Part shown: positions 32,601 to 43,068 of the stretch, in pieces
Layout of the letters: every line of letters begins with the position of its first letter
How positions within the stretch are numbered: position 1 is the stretch's first letter
NCBI GenBank assembly: GCA_003439945.1
Contig: QVRM01007032.1
Location: 214,647 to 278,646 of the forward strand
Direction: 5' to 3'
Source: Dermanyssus gallinae
Lineage: Eukaryota > Arthropoda > Arachnida > Mesostigmata > Dermanyssidae
Length of the DNA: 64,000 nucleotides
The notes under the pieces: generated by a model
The model's database searches: none
Told to the model about the DNA's origin: nothing
Seen by the model: the letters and a program-made list of their open reading frames with translations, nothing else
Translations under genes and position numbers: made by a program

Positions 32601-34537
32601 CGTACCACTACCAACGACAACAACAACAGCAGCAGCTGCAGCAGTAGCATTTGTCACTACTACTACTACTACTACGACAAAGACAACGAGAAGTATTACT
32701 ACTACGATGACGAAAACCAACCTAACGTCTTGTCAACCAACCAACCAACCAACATCAAAGCGTGTGTGTGTGAACATCCTGGCGTTAGTTCTTCTCTGCG
32801 TACGTATCTGATCTGCCTACGTACTTCTCAGTACTCCACCAGCAACACCATTATCACCACCTCTATCACCTCTACCACCACCACCACCACGCCACGGTAC
32901 GCTACGGCAACCTCCAGCATTGTAAACTTACTCGTTTAGTTCTGTGGTCGTGTCGTTTTTGTTGCCACTCTGTGTAAGGTACGTGCAAGCGTGATGTTGA
33001 CGTCTGCTACGTCGGTGCCAGACGTACGATTCTGACGTGACACCGAGACTCCTCGACCCGGCCGAGAGATCAATCGACAGCCACGGCCACGCCAGTCACT
33101 CTAACCACGACGACTCATTGAACGATGCTGGTCTTGAATTTGCAAATTCAAGAACTTCATCACTGTTCTTGCTTCTGCGTCGACGATGAACGGCAGCCTA
33201 TTACGGTAGAATCATAACTGTCACAGCACAGTAGCAATAGAGATAACAAAAACTAGGACAACAACAACAACAACAACTACAACAACAAAAACACCACCCC
33301 AGTAGAGGCAAGCGATGCGACGTCTAAGTAGTGAAAAGCCGACATAACGTGCGTGACGTTCCGAAGCAGGTGGTCAACAGGTGGCAGATCGCCTTCATTC
33401 GTCACCATCGTGATATACTATAATGATGGTTATGATTTATCTAGTTGGTTGGTCGTGGAGCCAGCTAAAGTTTTAGCTAAAGGTGTCTGTGAGGTTGGTC
33501 AGCTTCTGGCTGACAGGAGGGAATTCGTCGTTGTCACCTCAGCTGGGGTGTTCGCTCGTGGTCGCCAATCAACCGCCAAGATCTATCACGAGTCATTAAG
33601 TGGAGCTCGCGTGTAGCCACGTCAAAAAATTAGCTAGTTCCCCTGTACAATTGTCTACGGGCTCTCAATGTTTCATTGTTGCTGTTCGTCTTATTGCGGT
33701 TGTTTTTGTGGTTTTTGACTTCGTTCGTCTACTTACTACGCTGCTGTTGTTGTTATGTCGCGGTTGCAGCTGCCGATTATCAGTGAGACAGCAGTGTTAA
33801 CGGGCCAATGACCATCGTTCTGCTATGAGTTTGTTAGATAAGTGTCTTCAGAGAGCGGTTGCTAAATACTGCGCCTTACGCGGCATCTGTCGCTGAAAAT
33901 TGACGTCGGTGTATTGTTACCTATGATACAGTGGAGCTGGGCCGCGTGATTCCGAACTAATAAATGTCGTCGCTGTGCCAGAGCAGCTTGTGAACCAGTT
34001 GAGAGTTTAGTGCAGCACCAGACGGAGATCCGATAAACGACTATTTTGCGTGTTTGTGTTCGTATCGGTGCGCTGTCATTGTTATTGTTACTGTTGCACA
34101 ATGACAATTGGGCTACACTCACTCAGCGGACCATGCAGCGTCATTACAAGTAACGTAGCAGGAGTACATCATGGATAAACTGGATCAGAACCTGCAGTGA
34201 GGTTGCTATGTTTCGGATTTAGTTGTGTTCTACTGCTCTTGGATACGTTGCAAGGAAAAAGTCGAAACGACGCCCGTACCGAATTGGAATTACCTGCTCA
34301 ACTCCGATTATCGGTGAGTTGGCTAAGGCTCGGTTGACCGAGAATGCCTATTAGCGCTGCTATTCAATTAGCGCTATCGCAGTTCTACCAACATCACACA
34401 GGCACGAGCTTGTGAAAGTGAGCTTTGCGTTTAAATAATTGTAAACTTACACTACTACGTTTATAAGAGCTTATGATATCGTCTTTCATTAGAAAGACAT
34501 TTCAGTACACAAGTTAGTAGTCTCTCTAGACGAGCCC
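32601..34537. other. No supported gene
   Basis: TAC triplets (32658-32676, 32695-32708), a CCAA tetranucleotide run (32735-32752), ACC triplets (32872-32888) and CAA triplets (33258-33290). A non-repetitive frame at 33353-33616 (+) is open for 87 codons with no recognisable family. Confidence 0.5.
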
Positions 34538-34575
34538 GGTGGCGTAGTGCATTCGCGTGCGTCTCGCGACGGGAG
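34538..34575 (+). mobile_element. tRNA-like SINE head (plus strand), truncated
   Basis: Begins GGTGGCGTAGTGCATTCGCG and matches 31 of 38 bases of the minus-strand head at 20363-20400. Homology stops at GGAG. An A-rich stretch (TAAAATAAACAAAAATTAAA) follows, so box B is missing. Read as a 5' half of a tRNA-derived element with an A-rich tail, or a truncated copy. Confidence 0.45.
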
Positions 34576-34763
34576 TAAAATAAACAAAAATTAAACATGT
34601 CTTCGAATGAAATGCATGAAACGCACGATTGTTCACACGATGAGTCTAAACAGCAATACTGTAATGTAATAGCTCGCTCCATCCCGAAATGGGGCGTGAT
34701 GAGTCAGTGATTAATAATCTGGCCGCTCCGTGGCATGCAGCGAATGACTCGCCTTTCAACGAC

Positions 34764-34766
<3 letters not shown>

Positions 34767-34812
<46 letters not shown>
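34767..34812. repeat. (TA)n microsatellite
   Basis: About 23 TA units followed by a short AG run. Confidence 0.94.
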
Positions 34813-34817
<5 letters not shown>

Positions 34818-36119
34818 GAGAGAGGATGATATACAAGAAAAATCAGTTATGTTCCCAGCGACATTCCGACAAGCGGAATGTCGCTTGACGCGGTGGAAGT
34901 AGGTGATGTCGTCGGTCGGCCAGATAGTTTACAGAAGATAACAAGAACAGCCGCAACAGTAGCAGAAGCTGTAGTAATAGCAGCAGCAGCAGTAGTAGCA
35001 GAAACTGTAGTAGTAGTAGTAGTTGTTGTTATACAAGTAGTCGTCGTATTAACGAGCAGCCGAAGTAGCCGGAGCTCGGAGCTATAGTGATAACATGTCG
35101 GGGGTCTCTTCGTATTGCTCTTCGTGTCGCTTGCTGGCTGCCGAAATCGTCGGGCCATCGAAAGAATCGCGCGCCGGCCAAACCGAACCCGGCCGCCAAA
35201 TATAACGTTCCGAATTACGCTCGGCCGTTGCTGCAGTTTGCTCGCCGAGTGGCACAACAAAAAGCATCTAGGCTACACTACTGTGGCGGTGTTCTGCTTT
35301 GTCTTGGCGTGAGCTAACGTGAGCAAATTTCTGGCCGGATCTAGCTGCCATATAATATACCTCCTGGTGGTGGTCCGTTAGGGTCTTCGGGCGGCAGTGT
35401 TGTCGACATGTTCGATCCAATGAAGAGAGTGAGTCGCTGGATCACAAGCGACTCTAAACGAGAAAGGAATCATCTATCTCTTCATGATGCAACACACGTG
35501 ATGGCGGGGTCATGCAATCAACATCTCATCACAGCATCATATGATCATATCATCATCATCGTCACCGATTTTGCGGTCAAGCAGCCAGCGATTAATTAGA
35601 AATGTCTCGCAGCGGTGTACCGCACCGCTCCAAGGCTCCTCGAAAAGGAGGAGCCAACGAAGCCGCCCGCAGTTGCGTAAAGAAGACCAGGTCAAATCGT
35701 ACCCGATGTTGACAGCTTCTGTGTTTACACTTCGTACAGAATGGGCAAACATTCTAAACAAACTTGTCATACGAGGCCACGTAAGTCCTCACGTAACCTC
35801 ATTGTTGTTGCTGTCAGAGGTGTCTGCATCCCTATCGTGGTAGTGGTGGTGGTATGGCTGCAGTTGATGATGTTGTTTTGATGCGGTTGTCGTTGTTGCT
35901 TTTGTTGTTTTTCGTGATCGTATAGTGTTTTTGCATTTGTTGTTATTATTGTTGTTGATGTTGTCGTTGTTTTGTTTTTCATTGTTTTGTTACTACCTTT
36001 GCTGGCTTGTCGGTGCTGCCATCATCAGCTGATGCTACTGTTGCTGTAGCTGATGCTGTTGTTGTTGCCGTTGTTGTTGCTGGTCCTTTCCTCCCCCTTT
36101 TTGCTGTTGCACCTGGCAG
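34813..36119. other. Triplet-rich DNA, no supported gene
   Basis: AGC/AGT triplets at 34955-35045. Frames at 35087-35317 (+) and 34847-35260 (-) overlap and neither is recognised. GTT/GCT triplets fill 35790-36090. The last 40 bases are pyrimidine-rich and end CTGGCAG, a good 3' splice site. Confidence 0.55.
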
Positions 36120-36269
36120 AATTTGCTAAAGCTATTCTCATTCAAACGAGCGACAAAACGGAACGACGTATGCTGGCTGCGAAGACAGCATGAAGATGTC
36201 GTCGGCAGCGGCTGTGAAGTGTCAACGCTGCGGCAACCCGACGATGACGATGAGGAGAAGGAGGAGGAG
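36120..36269 (+). CDS. Candidate internal coding exon, 50 codons, phase 0-0, acidic end
   Basis: A strong pyrimidine tract (GGTCCTTTCCTCCCCCTTTT) ending GGCAG precedes 150 bases open in one frame, then GAG|GTGATG. The peptide runs NLLKLFSFKRATKRNDVCWL, then RRQHEDVVGSGCEVSTLRQP and DDDDEEKEEE. Only the last ten residues come from triplet repeats. Another frame within it has MKMSSAAAVKCQRCGNP, with a CxxC pair, but starts late. The exon is followed by a short CAC/CAT run. No family recognised. Confidence 0.28.
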
Positions 36270-36646
36270 GTGATGTGTTCCCCATCGTATCATCACCACC
36301 ACCATCATCATCATGAGTATGGTGATCACCGGGACAAAATATGAACAAGACAAACATCGTGTGTCATCGCCGTTTATAGTTCCCCTGACCGCCGCCGCCG
36401 CGCCGCCGCCATTATTGTGGTCGACGTGCCAGACTCGCTGCTGGGTCCCGTTGTTGGCCATGGCCCGTGCACGGCTGCTCAGCGTATCAGGACTACACAC
36501 GTCTGACGACAGCTCCGCCACTTTGGCCCCCGTATTGCGGCTGCTTAGCGAGGAGCTGGCGAATCGGTCGGTCGACACTTCACTTTACGGTTACGGCTGT
36601 TTTAGTGTCGAATAGGTAAACACACCAACCAGTGTTTGTCTAGTGC

Positions 36647-36688
36647 GTGCCTAGATTCACTCTACATCAGTAGAGTGAATCTAGGCAC
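36647..36688. repeat. Perfect 19-bp hairpin with a 4-base loop
   Basis: Left arm GTGCCTAGATTCACTCTAC (36647-36665), loop ATCA, right arm GTAGAGTGAATCTAGGCAC (36670-36688). No mismatch. Confidence 0.93.
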
Positions 36689-37142
36689 TCAAGACGATGC
36701 GGAACATGTATCACGCGATGCGTGGATGCCTAGGCGTTCACGCGTTTACGTGTTCCTTTGGGAAGAACGTACAAAAACAAAAGAGACAAAACAAAAGCAG
36801 CACTTGCAGATTTGTCGGTTGTTGCCAAAATGGTCACAAACAAATGCATTTATTAACGGTGCACATACAACATGGTCGCAGTGCGTACGCAGATCGACCA
36901 CTGACAGCCTCAATTCGATCCGGTTGGCGTGCTAGCTTTGCTTACCACGTCGTCGAACGCATTCAGGCTGCTTCCAGGCTACGCTCTGGAAGTAGCGTGC
37001 AATTGAATTGTCTGTCACTGCACATTATGTAGTGAATAGGTAACCTTCACTTGTTTTAGAGGAAAGCTCAACATAGCTAATGGTTAACGTGGTCGTTTTA
37101 TTCGTCATGCTATTCATTCAGGCAATTCATATATAAATGTAA

Positions 37143-37143
<1 letters not shown>

Positions 37144-37196
<53 letters not shown>
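37144..37196. repeat. (TA)n microsatellite
   Basis: About 26 TA units. Confidence 0.94.
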
Positions 37197-37199
<3 letters not shown>

Positions 37200-37721
37200 T
37201 TTGACATTAAGATGCTGCCGATTCTATAATTCGCTGCAAAAGGGAAATTTTGTCGGGGATACCACTTGAAGACTAAACAGAAAAGCAACATGTTGATGAG
37301 TTGTGTTTAACTCGATGCCAGCTGAAGTAAGTAGAAACGCGGAGCCCATCCATTTCATAGTTCGTAGGCCGATCGACACCACAAAGGCTCTTCTACAAAA
37401 TTCCACCTTTAACTGTCACTTACTTGTACGAGCATGTAAGTGTTTGCGGCGCATGGAAACGCAGAGTGCTGCCCTTCGAAACCCTTGTATCGTCACTTAC
37501 TCCTATGCAAGTGTTTCGAAGTGCACAGTGCAACACTTCTGTTGTACCAGAGTGAGGTGAGACTATCGTTTACAGTTAGGTGGGGAAAGCAAGCTTGAGC
37601 CACCAAAGATTTCCTTTCTTCCACTCGCGCGCAAGCCGTGCGCTTCTTCAACGCGCATAATACACGCTGGCATTCAACTTAATTAGCTTCCAAGAATATT
37701 ATCGCCTAGCGAGTTTCTTCA

Positions 37722-37735
37722 GGGGGGGGGGGGGG
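37722..37735 (+). repeat. G14 homopolymer
   Basis: Fourteen consecutive Gs. Shorter G runs are at 25977-25987 and 45420-45428. Confidence 0.95.
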
Positions 37736-37873
37736 AGTGCTGAACACCCTACTCAACGACGAGCCTTTTGGTCGCCACTCCTTCCACAGACGCAGCGAAC
37801 GACATGTTTTCATTTCACCCGCTGCCGTCACCACAGCCTCACCCTCATCGCTACACGGAACCTGTCACTGCAG

Positions 37874-38088
37874 AAGGTGATTGCTACTGGGACTGCACGC
37901 AGAGAACGCAAACCCTCATTACAACATACCGCATTGGTGGCATTATCAATCACTCTGCCAGTGGCCAAGCTCGCAGACGATCGGCTGACGGTGTCCGGCA
38001 ACCGTGATACGTTAGCAGATAGCAATAAGCATTCTAACACATTCTCACAAATGCTCGCTCTCCGACACTCAAAGATACCACCGTCTGG
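37874..38088 (+). CDS. Candidate internal coding exon, 71 codons
   Basis: After CACTGCAG at 37873 the frame opens in phase 0 and runs 71 codons plus two bases to a CTGG|GTAAGG donor. It reads KVIATGTARRERKPSLQHTA, then LVALSITLPVAKLADDRLTV and SGNRDTLADSNKHSNTFSQM, with no repeat-derived part. The frame meets TAA just past the donor, as expected for an exon. Against it: a second plus frame (37768-38007) and a minus frame (37828-38040) are also open here, so local stop density is low. No family recognised. Confidence 0.28.
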
Positions 38089-38490
38089 GTAAGGCGCAGA
38101 GTCTTGTGAGTAAACGCATCCGTCATCGAATGTTGTTTTCTTCTTCTCGCTAACCGCTCTCTCTCTCTCTCTCTCTATCTCTCTCGATGTGCCTCCATCA
38201 CACTCAGTCTACCCTTGCTCACAATATATTTACGTACGTGGATCTCTCTAATTTCGTTGATGTAGCTCTACCTGTATACCCCTCGTGTCTGAGAGCAGAG
38301 TATCAGAGAACCTCCTATGGCCGCTGCGCTATGGTGCTATGGTTGCAATCGTCGTAGTAGCAGGAAACTCTGAGACAAAGTACTCCAAGCTGCACGCCTG
38401 TTTGCGAGTAGACCGTCGACAAACTTCAGCGGCGAGTACTTCATCGACGAAGTGTAGGCAGTCGGCAGAGGCGCCGGCGGTCCGACCGCA
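38089..38490. other. No supported gene
   Basis: A CT dinucleotide run lies at 38158-38184. A frame opening at about 38285 runs into the following CAT array. Confidence 0.5.
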
Positions 38491-38660
38491 CGATCATCAC
38501 CATCATCATCATCATCACCATTACAATCATCATCATCATCATCGCAATCATCATCATCATCATCGCAATCATAATCATCATCATCATTATCATTATCAGC
38601 AGCAGCATCACCACCATTATGATTATTATCAGCAGCATCAACCTCATCATCGTCACCACC
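38491..38660. repeat. CAT/CAC trinucleotide array (poly-His in one frame)
   Basis: Imperfect CAT array with AAT, CGC, TAT and CAG variants. One plus frame encodes runs of 4-9 histidines broken by Asn, Arg, Tyr and Gln, inside a 159-codon open frame (38285-38764). It could be a His-rich protein segment, but a drifting microsatellite explains it as well. Confidence 0.85.
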
Positions 38661-39384
38661 GTGGTGTCTACATTGCGTATCGTGGTGTCGGCGGCTCGCG
38701 TCGGAGGCTGCCTCACCGAGCAGCTTCAGCGGGGCAGGAATTCGTCAAGCCGCCAGCGTGTTGAGCAACGCGAAGAATCGAGCAGCGTCAACAACCATTC
38801 TTTCTGCTGCTTTCTGCTGCTGCTGCTGCTGCTGTTGTTGTTGATGTTGGTGTTGGCACCGTTTCCCCCGGTGCCTTCGTCGGTGGAACCGCCGTCAGGT
38901 GAGGTGCTGGAGCAGGAGTCAAGCGGACGGCCGGACGAACGGACAAACGGACAGACAGACAGACAGGCAGACAAACGCGCAGACAAACCGATGATACATA
39001 GATAGACAGCAACCAACTAACGTGAGCCTTTGCTTGCCGTTGATGAACGTTGGCGAGGAACAACGAGGCCGCGCAGAGAGGAGTTCGTCTACATCATCAG
39101 CCAACGACTGTTGCTACGACCGCTGTTTGATGATGCTTTGCTTCATCGGCAAAGGTTGATGACCTCGCCCGGACCGGAGGACGCTCCCGTCTTTCCTGCT
39201 GCTGCTGCTGATGCTGATACTGCTATTCTTGCTGATGATGATGATAGTGGTGATGACAGTGATAGTGATGGCTGATGATGGTGGTGGTGGTGGCGTTGAT
39301 GACCATGGCCTCTGTCGTCGTCAGCTTCATCGTCGTCTTTGTCTGCTGGCTGGGAGATCACGGCACTGCCTTTTGCTATTGCTG
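38661..39384. other. Triplet-rich DNA with a consensus donor
   Basis: GCT/GTT triplets at 38808-38850 precede a CAG|GTGAGG donor at 38899. The frame before it ends LVLAPFPPVPSSVEPPSG, which could close a short exon. GACA/CAGA tetranucleotides lie at about 38950-38975. GAT triplets lie at 39231-39295. Confidence 0.4.
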
Positions 39385-39580
39385 ACGTGTAGATGTTGTT
39401 GCTTCTGCTGCTGTTATGTTGTTGTTGCTGCTGCTGTTGTTGTCGTTGTTGTTGTTGCCTCTGTTGTTGTTGCCGTTGTTATTATTGCTACTGCTGCTAT
39501 TGTTATTGTTGTTGCGGTTATTGCTGCTGTTGTTGTTGTTGCTGCTGCTGCTGCTGCTCTTGTGGTTGTTGCTGCTGCTA
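39385..39580. repeat. GTT/GCT trinucleotide array
   Basis: One of the longest triplet arrays, about 195 bp of GTT, GCT and ATT variants. All frames are open and give Leu, Cys or Val runs, so none is evidence of a gene. Confidence 0.92.
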
Positions 39581-40682
39581 TCGACTTTGTTGGGACGTCG
39601 GCCGTGAGGAAAATGTCGCTGCCGCCTGCCAAATCATGAGACGGCGGCAGCCGGTACGGGGGTATACAGACAGATAGACAGACAAAAGTGAAGCACATTA
39701 CTACTACTGTTGCTGCTGCTGCCACAACCACTGCTACCATCTCCAACATGGTTCAATTTTGCTCTTTCCTGTTCTCTTTTTGTCTCATTTTCCTAGACAA
39801 AATATCTCCAGCAATCGCCAGCCACAGCTGACGAACCTTCTTCAACGCTGGAGAAGGTACCATCCGATACTATGATTAATATAAATTGCTGTAATAATTA
39901 CGGGAGGTAATGAGATGAGATTACCAACGCACAACAAACATGTGTGTCCGACCAATAAAATCGATCGACTATGCATGTTTGAACGACAGTTCTTTCGAGG
40001 ACTGTTATCTAGTTCGTACGAAATTACGCCCAAGTTGCGCTAATGTCCACTGTCTAGTTTCAGCAGTACGATGGTACGCGTCAACGAAAGGAAACATGAT
40101 AGATGGACTATTTTTACGTAGGCTAGAACCAATATCACATGGTGTCACGTAGTTAGCCAGCCCTGTGATGATTAATTCCAGTTAAACAAAATGCTCAACA
40201 AGAAAATACGACAGGAATAATGAGTCAAACCTTAAAGATACAGCAAATTCGTAGATTATGTTTGAAGCCGCAGTTTCAAACCCGATTTAAGGGGTATTGT
40301 TTTGGTTTGTTTGACACTTGTCAGTTTAATTCATGCGTATGAAGGTTTCATACATTTGGTGGTTACATATGCTTATCAAAATAGATGGAAGAGTGTCAAA
40401 CCGATTTTCATTGATATGAAACTTTGTAAGTATTGCATAGTCCGTTTGGACATGTCCGCCCTACATCTTTTTTTTTCTTACCTCCATTTTCACTTGCGAT
40501 TATCAGCTATAGTTGCTGTAACGGCAGTGATTGACTGCGTTGGTCTCTAGTCATAGTAACATTTTTCAAACGCTTAGCAGCAGTTGTATAATGGATGTTG
40601 TCTACAGACTACGCTCAAGATGTTGGTGTGACACTTCTCCGATAAATGGCACAAACAAATGTGGCGAACATTTATCGAAAGT
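39581..40682. other. No supported gene
   Basis: Ordinary sequence, with some GACA/CAGA repeats near 39666-39685. Nothing recognised. Confidence 0.55.
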
Positions 40683-41060
40683 AACAACAACAACAACAAC
40701 AACAACAAAAACGAAGTGATTGCAGCAGCGTACATAACAACCGCAGAAGCATCAACAGCTGCATTAGCGAGAACTACTACAACAGCAGCAGCAGCAGCTG
40801 TAGCAACATCAACAACATCATTACCACAACCACCACCAAAAGCAATAACAGCAAAACCGCCACCAGTAAACAAATAAAAGCAACTACCTTAATAACACGA
40901 CTAACAAGAGTGGAAGCCTCAGCAACAGCAACAAAGTAACAACCTTCATAATAACAAACCAACACCACGTCCAGCAACTGCATCAGCAACAACGACTACA
41001 GCAGCTGCTGTAACAACAGCAACAACAGCAACTGCAAGTATAGTAATAATAATAATAATG
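40683..41060. repeat. CAA/CAG/ATA trinucleotide-rich cluster
   Basis: Opposite polarity to 39385-39580. CAA at 40683-40708, mixed GCA/CAG at 40770-40810 and CAA/CAG at 40980-41035. Confidence 0.85.
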
Positions 41061-43043
41061 ATAACAATAATCATAGCAACAACGACGGTAGTAGCATCGA
41101 CGAGAAGAGGTTCGCAGGGCTCCTGTGCGCACTTCTCGATTTGGGCGGCAGGCACGCACGTTTCCATAGAGCACCATCATGACAGCATTGAGACGAATCA
41201 CGTGATGAAAATTTGCTCAATCAAACGGCGTTTCGGCCCACTTGCATTCGAATAGTGCTGGTAGTGGTGGTGGTGGTGGTGGTGGTCGTGGTAGTGGCGG
41301 CGCCTACAAAATTGCACTTCCGCCAAGAAAATTATCATCCGGATCGATGCTCTATACAGGACGCAGCAGCAGCAGCAGGTTGGCCGTTCGAGTGAAGACG
41401 AAAACGTAAACGACGACAACGACGATACACAACGGTAACGAGCGGTTCCCCGATGCTGAGTGTCTAGCCTAGTGCCCTCACGATCGTTTCACGTTCAATT
41501 CAGATCCGTGCCACCAAGCAGCGCCTCTTTAGATGCACGTAGATGATTGCATTTATAGCTTGCCATTTTTCCGACAAAACAAATTTGTTCGAACGGCAGC
41601 AACATCGACAATGACGACGATGATGATGACGACGACGACACTAACGACGTTCTCAACAGTAACAACGTGATTGTTGCTATCGTCACTAACAACGATATAA
41701 CTAGCGCAACAATTTTCCCAACTCGATATCGTCTAGTGTTGTTGTACTGGTCGGATAACATCGTAGTCGCCGTAATGCCACCACAACAAGTGCCGTCTCT
41801 CACTTAGTGTAACGGCTTCGATAGATGATCATTCGTCGACTGAACTAAACTTCGCGCAAACGGGCCTTATTTGCCAAAGAGCATTTTGGCAGCCACCTAC
41901 GCGCTGAAAATGTGCAGTTCCTGAGTAAGGGAGGATATTCATTTCATCGCTGCGTCGCTTTTGTTTCGTTACATTTCGTTGTTGATGTTGTTGCTCTTGT
42001 TGCTGTTGCTGCTGCTGCTGCTGCTGCTGGGATTGTCCACGCTCGAGTTTACTTCACTTGTGTTTGTTATAGACGGGTCGTTTAAACCCGACAGATGTAC
42101 CGTTACAATAACGTTCGTTTCCAAAGCAATGCAAATGATCCTATCTCGGCAGCAAAGATTTTTGGCGATTTTTCCTTAGGCATTTTGATGAATAGACCTC
42201 CTGTCTTGACGTTATAGTAGTAATAGTTGAAGTAGTCATAGTTGTAGTAGAGGTGGTGGTTCGCGATAATGCCATGTGCTCGGAGCCTGTTAGATTGTGA
42301 CTGTGTGCCGGTTAGTGCGTTATGGTCTAATCTGACCCCTTCCCTGGGCTGTGCCATTGCAGGCACTCCCCTAATGTAATGCTGAAATTGACTGCGTCGA
42401 CTTGACGTAACTCGAGGTAGGCAACGCAATTTAAAGAACACACAATATTGGCGATTTGACGATTACCATAGATGTTCTAGGCTGTAGTTGTAGGCCATAA
42501 CGCTACCATAGTTTGACTTTATTAACCCTACCGGCACGAAACAACATTTCTATATTCATCCGCGCGTGTCATGCTGCGACGATAAACGTTTACAGAGCCG
42601 GGCGCTGTAATATGAAGATCAATCAATACGCTAGCCACATGACTAATTTGGTTGATATCTAGCATTCGTTAAAACGAAACATCTATTCCAACATCTATCA
42701 GAGTGCGTCTGGTCGGCGAACTATGGCATCGAAGCGTCCAAGCAACTGGAGGAACACATTGCTTCTTCAACAATGGCGCCTTCTGGTTTTACCGCGGTAG
42801 CGTTTTTGGCGAGCTGTTGCCAATCGAATCGCTCGCGTCGTATCGCGCCATACAATAATAACTCGATGGATTGCTATATGTTGCATATTAATTTCTCTTA
42901 CGTAATGCATGTTGTTCAGTGACCCATTTATCAGCAGGTTTGCCGCCATAAACTCGCACTATATATATATGTATATATATAAAATATTGTGATGATTTAT
43001 TAATCATTTACAATACGTTTGCACACTCGGCAATGCTCGCCTA
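41061..43043. other. No supported gene
   Basis: GGT triplets at 41255-41295, GAC/GAT triplets at 41605-41645 and GTT/GCT at 41980-42030. A short TA tract lies at 42960-42981. The remainder is unremarkable. Confidence 0.55.
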
Positions 43044-43068
43044 ATATATATATATATATATATATATA
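43044..43068. repeat. (TA)n microsatellite
   Basis: About 12 TA units. Confidence 0.9.

Larger units (their letters stand above)
36270..37873. other. No firmly supported gene
   Basis: A 100-codon frame at 36313-36615 (+) and a 118-codon minus frame at 36222-36578 overlap. A perfect hairpin lies at 36647-36688, a (TA)n array at 37144-37196 and a G14 run at 37722-37735. GTAAGT strings at about 37325 and 37435 follow short open frames without good acceptors. Confidence 0.45.

Noticed and set aside
37303..37560. Exon ending at GAGCAT|GTAAGTG
   Set aside because: Good donor but no convincing acceptor. Several GTAAGT strings occur by chance in this region, on both strands.
39211..39639. Long Val/Ala/Leu/Cys-run frames in all three plus frames
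   Set aside because: A GTT/GCT array leaves all frames open without stops, so length is not evidence of coding.
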